Shown here one piece after another: positions 6,969 through 14,112 of a DNA stretch of 53,203 bases; positions within the stretch are counted from its first letter, which is position 1; each line of letters opens with the position of its first letter. Origin of the DNA: a virus; the IMG/VR virus record IMGVR_UViG_3300038360_000257, positions 1 to 53,203 of that record; one strand, written 5' to 3'. Position numbers and translations under genes: made by a program. Under the pieces are notes generated by a model. That model made no database searches and was not told the DNA's origin. It saw nothing but the letters and a program-made list of their open reading frames with translations.

Positions 6969-9389
6969 ATGGAGCTGATTATGAAAGACGAAGACGCAGG
7001 TACGGGAACAGGCAAGGGAACAGGCAAGGGAAAGGTGGCGGCGACACTCGCGCCATTGAAGTATTCAAAGGACATAAATATCGCGACCGCTTCCTCACGC
7101 AAGGCCGTCCGCTGGAAGAACCAGGCGGTCACCATCCAACAGTTTGTGTCTAAGCTCTCCCGCACCATCCGAACCAACGAGACCATGGAAGAGTACCGCG
7201 CCATGCCCAAGAGCGAACAGGACACGATCAAGGATGTGGGGGCCTTCGTCGGGGGCACTTTGAAAGGTGGCCGACGCCGCAAGAAGGATGTTTCCAACCG
7301 TTCCTTTATAACTTTAGACCTGGATTATGCTACGAAGGAGACCCTTGGGGCGATCAAATCGGCTCTGGCGGGAGTCTGCTGGACCCTGTACTCGACCCAC
7401 AAGCACACTGTTAAGCACCCACGCTACCGCCTGCTCGTGTATGGTGACCGGGCCATGGCGGTCGGCGAGTACAAGGCGATATCGCGTAAGGTTGCTGCTT
7501 CTGTGGGCATAGAGTGGTTTGACGAGACGTCGCACGATGTTAATCGTCTGTTCTACTGGCCTTCCACGTCGTCGGATGGGGACTATGTGTTTGAGCACAA
7601 CGACGCTGAATATTTGGGGCTGAATGGGGTGCTGGCGGAGTATGGACCTGATGGGGCGTGGGCGGACGCGCTTTTGTGGCCGCAGTCGTCGCGTGAGACC
7701 CGAGTGTTTGACAGGATGGTCAAACGACAGGCCGATCCGTTAGGAAAGAAAGGGGTCGTGGGGTCCTTCTGCCGTGTTGTCCCCTTAAAAGATGCGATTG
7801 GGGAATATTTAGGGGACGTTTACAAGGCGGAATCGGGGGACCGGTACACCTTTATAGAAGGGTCGTCGACTGGGGGTCTGGTCCTGTACGATGATCGTTT
7901 TGCCTTCTCGAACCACGCTACCGACCCCTGCTGCGGGATCTTGTGCAACGCCTTTGACCTTGTCCGGATACACCGGTTCGGGCACCTGGACGAGGAGGTG
8001 CGGGCGGGTGTGTCCACGTTGCGGCTCCCATCGTATACTGAAATGATCTCGTGGGCCAGGGAGGTTGAGGGCGTAAAGGTTGACATGGTTCAGACGGGCA
8101 TAGAGATTGACGCTACGGCCTTTGACGTCTTTGATGCGCCTGGTGTTGCGGGGTCGCCTTCGGCTGGGTGGGAGGAGCTTTTGCAGCTTACTGAGGGCGG
8201 GGCGATGCGGCCGACCGTCTTTAACGCCATGACCATTGTCCAAAACGATGCCCGGCTTTCTGGTCGAATGAGATTTAATGCCTTTTCTGAGATTCTTGAA
8301 AGAGAGGATGGGACGCAGTGGGGGGAGGAAGACTACTTGAAGCTTCGCAAATACGTCGGTGGGCGTTACGGGCCTGACTTTTCGGAAAAGAATATGGAAC
8401 ACGCGATTGAAAAGCGTGGGTACGAGAACGCCTACCATCCCGTGCGGGATTTCCTGTGGGGGTTGGAATGGGATGGTGTTGGACGGCTTGCGGGGGTGTT
8501 CGTTAACTACTTTGGTTGTGCGGACAACGTCTATGTGCGTGACGCGGCGCTGTGCTGGTTTGTGGCGGCGGTGCGTCGGGTCATGACGCCGGGCTTTAAA
8601 TTCGATTTCACACCGGTTGTTTCAGGGGACCAGGGCATTGGAAAGAGTTCGTTTTTGAGAGTTTTGGGCTATGAAAAGTGGTACGGGGAGCTTTCCTCAT
8701 TCGATCCAAAGATAGCCATGGAAGAGATATCAGGCAAATGGCTGGTAGAAATAAACGAGATGGGTGCCACCAATAAACAGGCTCTGGAGACTCAGAAATC
8801 CTTCCTGTCTGCTGGTTCCACCCGGACCCGTTTGGCGTATAGGCGTAACGCTAAAAACTATATGAGGCAGTGCGTCTTTCTGGCGACAACGAACCTGCCC
8901 GAGTACCTTAAAGACGCTACGGGGAACCGTAGGTGGTGGCCGTTGGAAGCTACTGTGGGGGAGGTTAAAATTGGTCGGTTGGAGAGGGAACGTGACCAGC
9001 TATGGGCAGAGGCGATGATGATATGGGCGCAGGGGTTCGATTGTTTCCTATCGAAGGAGGCCATAGAGATAGCCATGGCGAGCCAGGAGGGGGCGCGGGA
9101 GGAGGATGAGTGGGAAGGAATGATAGGGGCGTACATCGAACGGGAGGCTTATGTGGACCGATATATGAGTTTAATTGGATCGATTAGTGGGCCTCTCGAA
9201 CCTCGGGACCGTGTCTGTTTTGCGGAAATATGGGCCGATTGCCTGGAAAGAAAGGGGAAGGCTTGGCCTGCTGACAAGACCAGAGTGCGACAAATCATGA
9301 AGAAAATGGAGGAGTGGGAGGCCGTTTCGTTAATACGATTCGGGGTAAGATTCGGTAGGCAAAGAGGGTGGAAAATCAAAAAATGTTAA
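6969..9389 (+). CDS. VapE-type primase-helicase
   Basis: This 806-aa protein has two parts. Residues about 90-260 resemble an AEP-type primase region, with the acidic motif FITLDLDYA (near 113-121) and later conserved HPRYRLLV. Residues about 490-700 form the virulence-associated E P-loop helicase: Walker A GDQGIGKSS (near 552-560), KWLVEINEMG as Walker B, and the FLATTNLPEYL and GNRRWWPLE sensor motifs. It likely primes and unwinds at the origin. Residues 11-22 contain a small Gly-Thr-Lys repeat from a duplicated 12-nt unit. Start ATG 6969 has an AGGTGG site; ATG 6981 is possible. The candidate origin follows immediately. Confidence 0.87.
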   Translation: MELIMKDEDAGTGTGKGTGKGKVAATLAPLKYSKDINIATASSRKAVRWKNQAVTIQQFVSKLSRTIRTNETMEEYRAMPKSEQDTIKDVGAFVGGTLKGGRRRKKDVSNRSFITLDLDYATKETLGAIKSALAGVCWTLYSTHKHTVKHPRYRLLVYGDRAMAVGEYKAISRKVAASVGIEWFDETSHDVNRLFYWPSTSSDGDYVFEHNDAEYLGLNGVLAEYGPDGAWADALLWPQSSRETRVFDRMVKRQADPLGKKGVVGSFCRVVPLKDAIGEYLGDVYKAESGDRYTFIEGSSTGGLVLYDDRFAFSNHATDPCCGILCNAFDLVRIHRFGHLDEEVRAGVSTLRLPSYTEMISWAREVEGVKVDMVQTGIEIDATAFDVFDAPGVAGSPSAGWEELLQLTEGGAMRPTVFNAMTIVQNDARLSGRMRFNAFSEILEREDGTQWGEEDYLKLRKYVGGRYGPDFSEKNMEHAIEKRGYENAYHPVRDFLWGLEWDGVGRLAGVFVNYFGCADNVYVRDAALCWFVAAVRRVMTPGFKFDFTPVVSGDQGIGKSSFLRVLGYEKWYGELSSFDPKIAMEEISGKWLVEINEMGATNKQALETQKSFLSAGSTRTRLAYRRNAKNYMRQCVFLATTNLPEYLKDATGNRRWWPLEATVGEVKIGRLERERDQLWAEAMMIWAQGFDCFLSKEAIEIAMASQEGAREEDEWEGMIGAYIEREAYVDRYMSLIGSISGPLEPRDRVCFAEIWADCLERKGKAWPADKTRVRQIMKKMEEWEAVSLIRFGVRFGRQRGWKIKKC

Positions 9390-9574
9390 AAATTGACATA
9401 ATAGGAAGTTGACAAAAAAAATTGTGAAAAGTCTTGGTTCAAATCTGGTATTTTTAAATGTGTAAGAAACTGACAAGTTGGAAAAAATGTGTCAACACTG
9501 TCAACAGGCTGTCAACCGTTCATGGGCAGACCATGTTGACGGAAAAAGTCAATGATTTTGTTAATCTATATTAC

Positions 9575-9784
9575 TTGTCAACAGTGTCAACACTTTTTTT
9601 ATTTAGTTATAAGGATAATATAAAGTTAATAAAAAGGGGTAAAAAGGAAGAAAAAGATGTTTTTATATTTAACTTTGTTTTCTATATAGTAAGGGGCGAA
9701 AAGTGTTGACAGGTTGACAATTGACGTAAAGTATTGAAATAATACTAAAATCGGGGAATTTGGCCGTGTTGACACTGTTGACAA
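9575..9784. repeat. 19-bp perfect inverted repeat flanking the AT-rich core
   Basis: TTGTCAACAGTGTCAACAC (9575-9593) recurs as its exact complement GTGTTGACACTGTTGACAA (9766-9784). Each arm contains two iteron units 9 bp apart. The 172-bp interval between is AT-rich with long A and T runs. Confidence 0.8.
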
Positions 9785-9821
9785 ATCGATTTAAGTGGTT
9801 GATATTACTTGAGCATCGTTG

Positions 9822-9850
9822 TTGACACTTTGGATTACTGAAATGTTAAT
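9822..9850 (+). promoter_or_regulatory. possible promoter for the 73-aa gene
   Basis: TTGACA (9822-9827) is followed after 17 bp by GTTAAT (9845-9850). The -35 box is also one of the iteron copies, so the assignment is uncertain. Confidence 0.35.
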
Positions 9851-9887
9851 TTTTAACACGTTGATTTTTTGACAAGGAGGGTGAAAA

Positions 9888-10109
9888 GTGAGTGAAGAAT
9901 TGCGTAGGGCTCGGGAAGAATTGCGTAGGGCTCGGGATGAGATGGTGGGGGACCACGCGGAATTCCTGGCGGAATTAACGGAACAGCTTGGTCATTTCTT
10001 TGAGATTGCCTCAAGTGACATTGAGCGGACCAGTGCGTTTGTCGAATGGTTTGCTGAAAAAACGATAGCCCATGGTTATAAACATGGCCGTGAGGACGCC
10101 GAGCGTTAA
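9888..10109 (+). CDS. hypothetical 73-aa helical protein
   Basis: GTG 9888 lies 6 nt after a strong AAGGAGGGTG site. The protein begins with a 21-bp tandem duplication giving EELRRAR twice, then a helical body (FLAELTEQLGHFFEIASSD...). The first 20 residues are strongly charged and coiled-coil-like. It is the only plus-strand gene between the candidate origin and the terminator at 10119-10145, so it forms a short transcription unit. No family recognised. An origin-linked role is possible from position only. Confidence 0.6.
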   Translation: MSEELRRAREELRRARDEMVGDHAEFLAELTEQLGHFFEIASSDIERTSAFVEWFAEKTIAHGYKHGREDAER

Positions 10110-10111
10110 AC

Positions 10112-10150
10112 AAAAAAAGCCGGTACGCCACTAGGGCGTACCGGCCTTTT
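10112..10150. terminator. bidirectional intrinsic terminator
   Basis: GCCGGTACGCC (10119-10129) pairs perfectly with GGCGTACCGGC (10135-10145) across a 5-nt loop. Seven A's precede the stem and CTTTT follows it, so it can stop the rightward 73-aa transcript and the leftward accessory operon. Confidence 0.85.
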
Positions 10151-10153
10151 GAT

Positions 10154-10309
10154 CTATTTTCCTTTCGCCTTGAGATAATATTCTATGGCTTTTATCATCC
10201 AGTCGGTTATCTGGATATTGTCATCCAGGGCGCATTTCTTGCACCTGATGAAGAAGTTTTCGGGTGCCCTTCGTATTGTCATTATCCGGGTGCCGTCTTT
10301 TTTTGTCAT
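10154..10309 (-). CDS. 51-aa hypothetical protein (CxxC)
   Basis: ATG 10309-10307 lies one base after the upstream stop, with GGAGG in the end of the upstream gene. The product reads MTKKDGTRIMTIRRAPENFF then IRCKKCALDDN and a C-terminal helix. One CKKC pair is present. A longer frame starting at 10579 is a shadow of the 223-aa gene. It is the last gene of the accessory operon, 9 nt before the terminator. No function assigned. Confidence 0.6.
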   Translation of the reverse strand: MTKKDGTRIMTIRRAPENFFIRCKKCALDDNIQITDWMIKAIEYYLKAKGK

Positions 10310-10310
10310 T

Positions 10311-10982
10311 TTATCCCTCCTCTTTATCCAAGTACACCGCCAGGACAACACTGAACTGGTAGCCGTGGGTGAGCAGGGGATACGCCAGCGCGCTTCCGTC
10401 CAGGCCCTTTTCTTCCATCGCGTCCAGGATGGATTCGTGGACCTGACCGAGCGAGGTGTTTCCGGGGAAGTCGGAAAATTCTGAAAATTCACCCTCCCAG
10501 AGCAGTTGTTTACCCGGCATGGCGTTGATCCTGATCCAGTCTCCCGTGTCCTCATCTTCCAGGTCTCGGAGGATATCATTCAGAGAGACCGGTGACATCA
10601 ACTCCAGGGCACACTTCTGGCAGTACATAACATCGTCCACCATGGTGTAAAGGACATCCAAGGAGTGATTGGTGACAAAGGTTTCGTCGCATCCCTCGCA
10701 GTAAAAGGTATCTTCCATCCCGTATCCCTGATCGTCGCATTCTTCGCAGATGTGACAGATTGCGTAGGCGCCTTCGACGTCCCGGACTCCGTCGGCGGGG
10801 TTGTAAATGGGGATCATCCTGGTAGCGGGTTTGTCGCAGTAATCACAGATGATCACGTCCTTTTCGTTGGCCTTGGCCCAGGAGGCGTCGTTTTCGATCT
10901 TCGCCGCCTGATCATTTATCGCGTTGTAATGTAAGTCCACTTCTTCCTGGTTCATTCTTTGCATGGTATCTGGTGAATACAT
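10311..10982 (-). CDS. multi-zinc-ribbon protein, 223 aa
   Basis: ATG 10982-10980 follows an AAAAGGAGG site. The middle of the protein (about 45-130) carries four CxxC-type knuckles: CDYC, CHICEEC, CEGC and CQKC, spaced like two treble-clef or ribbon modules. The C-terminal half is acidic with no cysteines. Such proteins may bind nucleic acid or host proteins, but the role is unknown. It is the largest but one gene of the minus-strand accessory operon and has its own structured upstream region (10990-11115). Confidence 0.7.
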   Translation of the reverse strand: MYSPDTMQRMNQEEVDLHYNAINDQAAKIENDASWAKANEKDVIICDYCDKPATRMIPIYNPADGVRDVEGAYAICHICEECDDQGYGMEDTFYCEGCDETFVTNHSLDVLYTMVDDVMYCQKCALELMSPVSLNDILRDLEDEDTGDWIRINAMPGKQLLWEGEFSEFSDFPGNTSLGQVHESILDAMEEKGLDGSALAYPLLTHGYQFSVVLAVYLDKEEG

Positions 10983-10989
10983 TTCGTTC

Positions 10990-11115
10990 CTCCTTTTGAG
11001 GTGGCCCGCCTCCTCATTTCAAGCGGCCATCGCTGTGACCTAAAGAGGAGACGGGCTTAGGCACTCAGGAGTCCCGGCATCATGCCGAGCAGACCTCCCT
11101 GCACCCTCTGAGGTT
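10990..11115 (-). promoter_or_regulatory. hairpin-rich intergenic leader before the zinc-ribbon gene
   Basis: In transcript sense, GCCCGTCTCCTC and GAGGAGGCGGGC form a 12-bp stem (one G-U pair) ending about 10 nt before the ribosome site, with an inner AGCG/CGCT hairpin. Upstream of it a second structure has CTCAG/CTGAG, GGAG/CTCC and the near-palindrome CGGCATGATGCCG (about 11073-11087). It may control translation or be an RNA-processing site. Confidence 0.45.
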
Positions 11116-11119
11116 GTTT

Positions 11120-11389
11120 CTAGTCGCCTTCCCATTCATCGATTGGTGTGAAACCTTCCATCACTCCCATGAAATCGGTGCTGTAAACGATCTCCTGGCC
11201 GATAATCTTAAATTCGAGGTCTCCTGAGCCCTCTGTGGCACCAAAAGCCGAAGCTAAGGCCCGGACCCCCATTCCTGATCCGATGTGGACTAGTGACCCA
11301 TCCTCGAAGCTCAGGGACCATAGTCCTGACATGGGATGACCTGCTATTCCACTGATGACGCCGCGCTGAAATTCCATTTCCTCTTCCAT
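11120..11389 (-). CDS. hypothetical 89-aa protein
   Basis: ATG 11389-11387 overlaps the TAA of the 53-aa gene by one base (TAATG), with AAGGAGGGGG upstream; a start at 11440 is a shadow of that gene. The product (MEEEMEFQRGVISGIAGHPM...) has beta-strand-rich, glycine-rich sequence (GLWSLSFEDGSLVHIGSG) reminiscent of a small SH3-like barrel, and an acidic tail. No family recognised. Confidence 0.6.
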   Translation of the reverse strand: MEEEMEFQRGVISGIAGHPMSGLWSLSFEDGSLVHIGSGMGVRALASAFGATEGSGDLEFKIIGQEIVYSTDFMGVMEGFTPIDEWEGD

Positions 11390-11550
11390 TATTCCCCCTC
11401 CTTTTGGTTGTCCTGGTCGATCTGAAACCATGATCGCCATTGAGATACGGTTGCATTTCTACAATCGTAAAACGTGTAGAAAGTCCTGTGGTTGGCGTGG
11501 ACCAAGTCCCCGTTTATTTTGCAAAGTGTGCCAAACCAGAGTTCAAACAT
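11389..11550 (-). CDS. hypothetical 53-aa protein
   Basis: ATG 11550-11548 lies one base after the stop of the zinc-finger gene upstream, with AAGGGG just before. The product starts MFELWFGTLCKINGDLVHAN and is rich in aromatic residues and Trp. Its stop overlaps the next start. The gene is short but fixed by tight coupling on both sides. Function unknown. Confidence 0.6.
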   Translation of the reverse strand: MFELWFGTLCKINGDLVHANHRTFYTFYDCRNATVSQWRSWFQIDQDNQKEGE

Positions 11551-11551
11551 T

Positions 11552-11746
11552 TTATCCCCTTTCCCTGTGGGAATACACTTTGTCCCGGCATTCGGCCGAG
11601 CACACGATCAGGGCGCGGTGCCCTTCGGATTGGAATATGAGGTTTGTGTCTTTTCCGCACTGTTTGCACTTTACAACGCGGTCAAAATAACCTCTTACTC
11701 CGGCCAGGTAATCCGGGTGCGTCATGTCTTTTAGCTTTTGCGTCAT
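11552..11746 (-). CDS. 64-aa zinc-finger-like protein
   Basis: Start chosen at ATG 11746-11744, which has an AAAGGAGG site 6 nt upstream; the ATG at 11776 has none. A CKQC pair (residues 37-40) and CSAEC (about 53-57) form a classic MYM/FCS-like short zinc ribbon, with basic residues around (CRDKVYSHRERG). It probably binds nucleic acid or a protein partner. It is followed by the 53-aa gene after one base. Confidence 0.65.
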   Translation of the reverse strand: MTQKLKDMTHPDYLAGVRGYFDRVVKCKQCGKDTNLIFQSEGHRALIVCSAECRDKVYSHRERG

Positions 11747-11837
11747 AAATCTCCTCCTTTGCGTCATGGTTTGCATTAAAATCGTCCATCTCTGATCCTG
11801 GTGGACCTCCGAGCCTCCAGGAGCAGGATTGATGATC

Positions 11838-12563
11838 TTAACCGAGTGCTTGTATGGCTTCGACGTAACCCTTTGCGATCTTTGTCAATTTTGGCGTCTT
11901 GGCCGCGATATTGATCAGACTATCGTTGCGGCAGAGCCTGGTCCCGGCGCCGTGCCAGGTGTAAACGGTGTCGCCGTTGAGCTTTTCCTCTTCCTTGTAC
12001 ATATCAATAAATTCATTAAATTTCGACGGGGGCACCGCGCCTTCTTTCATAGCATCGTAGGTGATCAGTTTCATGTAGCTCTTATTCAGAGGCGTTTCTT
12101 TCAAAGATTCCTGCCAGCGAGCCATTCGGGAAACACGGTCAATTGCGCTTGCCACGGCCCTGTCGGCCATTTCGTAGAGCTCTTCCAGGCTGAGACCTGA
12201 AGTGTGCTTCCTGAAGGTCAAATAGTCCCCTGAGAAGCACATATTCGAGCAGACCATCACACGGGTTCCGGCGGTCATCCCGATTGCCATTGCCTTGCTG
12301 ATGGAATTGCGTACCCCGAGCTGAAATTCCGTGCCCTGGACAACGGGAAAAGAGCCGCCGTTGTCGATGGTCAAAGTAGTGAAAAGGTTGTTACCATTTT
12401 TGGTCATCCCGTACTCTTCGGACTTGACCGCCAGATCGTTATTCCGGATCGCCGCGAAGGTCGCCCGGAGCACATCTCCGTGAGCGATCGGGTGCCAGGA
12501 ATCTGTAAATTCCGGTGCCGATACTGCCATAACTTCATCTCTATTTACCTGTAATGATCTCAT
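11838..12563 (-). CDS. DUF932-like phage/plasmid protein
   Basis: Start at ATG 12563-12561 (MRSLQVNRDEVM), placed by an AAGGAG site 6 nt upstream; an overlapping ATG at 12593 would add ten residues. The 241-aa product matches the DUF932 pattern. It has an early HPIAHGDVLRATFAAI, then FQLGVRNSISKAMAIGM followed by GTRVMVCSNMCFSGDY and a conserved RKHT. Members occur in phages and plasmids, often near DNA metabolism or anti-restriction genes; biochemical function is not established. It is the largest gene in the accessory operon. Confidence 0.75.
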   Translation of the reverse strand: MRSLQVNRDEVMAVSAPEFTDSWHPIAHGDVLRATFAAIRNNDLAVKSEEYGMTKNGNNLFTTLTIDNGGSFPVVQGTEFQLGVRNSISKAMAIGMTAGTRVMVCSNMCFSGDYLTFRKHTSGLSLEELYEMADRAVASAIDRVSRMARWQESLKETPLNKSYMKLITYDAMKEGAVPPSKFNEFIDMYKEEEKLNGDTVYTWHGAGTRLCRNDSLINIAAKTPKLTKIAKGYVEAIQALG

Positions 12564-12585
12564 TTGATTCTCCTTGTTTTGGGGT

Positions 12586-12708
12586 TTACTCATTATCGTT
12601 TACATGTTGTCCGCAACTGGAGCACAACCATAATTCTTCCCCAGTTTCTTCCTTGTAATAACAGTCTAGGTCGTGTGATTCTTTACACCTATCGCATACA
12701 CCTTCCAT
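12586..12708 (-). CDS. 40-aa zinc-ribbon peptide
   Basis: ATG 12708-12706 follows an AAAGGAGG site (about 12715-12722). The peptide has two CxxC pairs (CDRC at 5-8 and CSSC at 29-32) with an acidic linker, enough for one complete zinc ribbon. It ends just before the DUF932-like gene. Tiny phage zinc ribbons often bind RNA polymerase or other host proteins, but no target is evident here. Confidence 0.6.
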   Translation of the reverse strand: MEGVCDRCKESHDLDCYYKEETGEELWLCSSCGQHVNDNE

Positions 12709-12744
12709 GATAAATCCTCCTTTTGTTTTGATGTTTAGGTTCTC

Positions 12745-12785
12745 ATCTCTACCCGGCTTTTGGTATCTTGCCGAGCAGAAATTAA
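12745..12785 (-). promoter_or_regulatory. hairpin before the zinc-ribbon peptide gene
   Basis: In transcript sense CTCGGC and GCCGGG pair (6 bp, one G-U) around a 12-nt loop. The surrounding TCTGCTCGGCA..GAT and GCCGGG..TGAG..CCTAA pattern resembles the element upstream of the 223-aa gene (about 11055-11093). Confidence 0.35.
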
Positions 12786-12788
12786 AAT

Positions 12789-13010
12789 CTAAGCTAAGTC
12801 CACAAGATGAAGTGTGTTTTCCGTAAGGTAGTCATTGTTATACGGGCCGTATTTGAGCGGGACCTGGATTCTGTCCCGGTCCCTTTTCCATCGTTTGACC
12901 TTCCCATTTACCCGCCAGCGTTGAGGCGTCCCGTCCGCGTTTTTGTTTTCATGATGGTGTAGAATGTCGCCGCGTTGTAATGATTTTGCCTGATCCAATG
13001 TGATAGCCAT
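12789..13010 (-). CDS. hypothetical 73-aa basic protein
   Basis: ATG 13010-13008 is preceded by GGGAGGAAG, which overlaps the end of the upstream gene. The product (MAITLDQAKSLQRGDILHHH...) has the look of a small beta-barrel, with RWRVNGKVKRWKRDRDRIQV suggesting an SH3-like, nucleic-acid-binding surface. It resembles short phage proteins of unknown function. A start at 13031 is less likely. Confidence 0.65.
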   Translation of the reverse strand: MAITLDQAKSLQRGDILHHHENKNADGTPQRWRVNGKVKRWKRDRDRIQVPLKYGPYNNDYLTENTLHLVDLA

Positions 13011-13011
13011 T

Positions 13012-13113
13012 TTACTTCCTCCCGTTTTCATATTTTATCCATGCCAGAACCAGCGCCAGGAGCGCCGGGGCCTTATCCTTTATTTGAGCAATGACTTCCT
13101 GATCGTGTGTCAA
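13012..13113 (-). CDS. 33-aa (or 38-aa) peptide with hydrophobic helix
   Basis: Two starts are possible. TTG 13113-13111 has GGAGG 8 nt upstream and does not overlap the gene before it beyond its stop region; ATG 13128-13126 would give 38 aa but has no ribosome site. The peptide contains APALLALVLAWIKY, a short hydrophobic helix near the C-terminus, and ends in basic residues. It may be a membrane-associated peptide. Support is modest: good spacing and the downstream ribosome site lying at its end. Confidence 0.4.
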   Translation of the reverse strand: MTHDQEVIAQIKDKAPALLALVLAWIKYENGRK

Positions 13114-13117
13114 GGGC

Positions 13118-13324
13118 TTATCCTCCATACCAGTATTTTTTGGGGAGAATAAACGCCTTGATTGTGAAACCGTCATACGCAAAGAAGTATTCTTTCAGCA
13201 GGTAATCCCGTTCAATTTTGTCCTTTGCATAATCACAATGTTCCCACTCCCTATCCGAGTAGTGGCGACACAGAAGCTGATATTTGTATCCCTGTTCTGG
13301 TTCCAATGCTTTCGGGTTTGACAT
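13118..13324 (-). CDS. hypothetical 68-aa protein
   Basis: ATG 13324-13322 has an AAAAAGGAGG site. The product is aromatic and charged (YKYQLLCRHYSDREWEHCDY...) and ends KKYWYGG. Three Cys/His-type residues are present but not in a clear metal site. It is the second gene after the long structured leader. Family unknown. Confidence 0.6.
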   Translation of the reverse strand: MSNPKALEPEQGYKYQLLCRHYSDREWEHCDYAKDKIERDYLLKEYFFAYDGFTIKAFILPKKYWYGG

Positions 13325-13339
13325 GATTAGTCCTCCTTT

Positions 13340-13516
13340 TTAATGTGCGTCGATCAGTTCTGTTTCGACATCGTATATGCCATCTTCATCCAAAAATTCC
13401 TGAGCGTATTCTTTAATGGACCTGTCCAAACTGTAATCGTCATCAATAATGTGGACTGAGTCGTCGATTATGTCACCTTCATGATCAATAAATTTCACGC
13501 GGTATTCCTTTTCCAT
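13340..13516 (-). CDS. 58-aa acidic protein, first gene of accessory operon
   Basis: ATG 13516-13514 follows TAGGAGGG. The product MEKEYRVKFIDHEGDIIDDS continues with many Asp and Glu residues (calculated composition strongly acidic) and ends TELIDAH. Small acidic phage proteins frequently act as DNA mimics against host nucleases, but nothing beyond composition supports that here. It is separated from the promoter by a hairpin-rich leader of about 290 nt. Confidence 0.6.
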   Translation of the reverse strand: MEKEYRVKFIDHEGDIIDDSVHIIDDDYSLDRSIKEYAQEFLDEDGIYDVETELIDAH

Positions 13517-13553
13517 GATGCCCTCCTATTAGAATGATTTACAAACACATCCC

Positions 13554-13780
13554 AACGGACCGGTGAAAATGATCCGTTAGAATTCACCTATAAATCGAGC
13601 GGATGTCTCCGCACTACATTTCCTGACTTGGCATCCCGCGTCAGGTCCAATCGGTGCCGGTTCGGCTCAGTTTCTGAATTCTCCCTTGAGGTCAGAACGC
13701 TGGGGACTTTCTTGTCCCTATTGGGGCCACCCTATTTTTGTTGGTGGGCGTTGATCCCGGCTAACCTTCCGTGAATCAAC
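13554..13780 (-). promoter_or_regulatory. hairpin array: long structured leader or ncRNA
   Basis: Between the promoter at about 13825 and the first accessory gene lie eight consecutive inverted repeats of 5-6 bp. They are 13554/13573 (AACGGA), 13599/13608 (GCGGA), 13622/13640 (CCTGAC), 13649/13658 (AATCG with CGGTT), 13672/13692 (TTCTGA), 13703/13714 (GGGAC), 13727/13743 (CCACC) and 13750/13775 (GTTGAT). No frame looks coding. A series of local hairpins covering about 230 nt suggests a folded RNA. Transcription sense (minus) is inferred from the promoter. No known RNA family recognised. Confidence 0.45.
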
Positions 13781-13799
13781 CTGTTTTGAACTTGGTTTA

Positions 13800-13828
13800 A
13801 AACTAGTAACATCTTCAACAAATGTCAA
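13800..13828 (-). promoter_or_regulatory. probable promoter of the accessory operon
   Basis: On the minus strand TTGACA (13828-13823) is followed after 17 bp by TAGTTT (13805-13800). The -35 context CTTGACATT matches that of the divergent promoters at 1176-1223, but the -10 box is weak. Confidence 0.4.
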
Positions 13829-14030
13829 GCGTTTTATGCAATTAAAATGAAAGTATTTTGGATTTCTAATGATATCAACAACTTAGAGGACGTCGAGGAT
13901 GCTCCAGGATCGACGATCTCGGGTCAAGGCATAGCTAGGTATGGACTTTTCCGGTGTTTTTGGCCAAATGGTTTGGATATTGTGGTCCTGGCGCCTTGGT
14001 CCTTGACTTATATAGGAGTGAAGAAAAAGC

Positions 14031-14059
14031 TTGACAAGGTTTCTGTGGCGTGATAACCG
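14031..14059 (+). promoter_or_regulatory. possible promoter for packaging/structural genes
   Basis: TTGACA (14031-14036), 17-bp spacer, then TAACCG preceded by TG (extended -10 form). It is the best sigma70-like match ahead of the small terminase gene. The -10 box is poor. Confidence 0.3.
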
Positions 14060-14070
14060 TGAGAGGACCA

Positions 14071-14085
14071 ATCAATTTAATTGAT
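14071..14085. promoter_or_regulatory. 15-bp palindrome ahead of the small terminase gene
   Basis: ATCAATT and AATTGAT flank a single T, giving a near-perfect operator-like palindrome 28 bp before the ATG at 14113 and just downstream of the possible promoter. No matching site was found elsewhere in the window by eye. Confidence 0.35.
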
Positions 14086-14112
14086 GGATCAGTCAACCCA
14101 TAAGGTGAGCTT

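Larger units (their letters stand above)
9391..9874. repeat. GTTGACA/TGTCAAC iteron array, candidate replication origin
   Basis: This stretch without a convincing gene holds at least eleven copies of GTTGACA or its complement: 9408, 9490, 9499, 9510, 9576, 9585, 9705, 9713, 9768, 9777 and 9821, plus near copies (9393, 9535, 9721, 9869). Many are paired with 8-11 bp spacing, close to one helical turn. Copies left of 9600 are mostly in one orientation and those right of 9700 in the other, flanking a very AT-rich core (about 9594-9700). Iterons beside an AT-rich unwinding zone, next to a primase-helicase gene, fit an origin. Multiple operator or promoter sites (TTGACA is also a -35 box) are the alternative. 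Confidence 0.6.

Noticed and set aside
9458-9709. 83-codon plus-strand frame across the repeat region
   Set aside because: It has no ribosome site, and its sequence follows the repeats and AT-rich core (Lys/Phe/Ile runs). It is better explained as noncoding origin-like DNA.
9391-9874. Repeat cluster considered as a CRISPR array
   Set aside because: Units are only 7-9 bp, occur in both orientations, and spacing is irregular without uniform spacers.
13847-14053. 68-codon plus-strand frame before the small terminase gene
   Set aside because: No Shine-Dalgarno, no coupling to a neighbour and no recognisable protein pattern. The region also holds promoter-like sequence.
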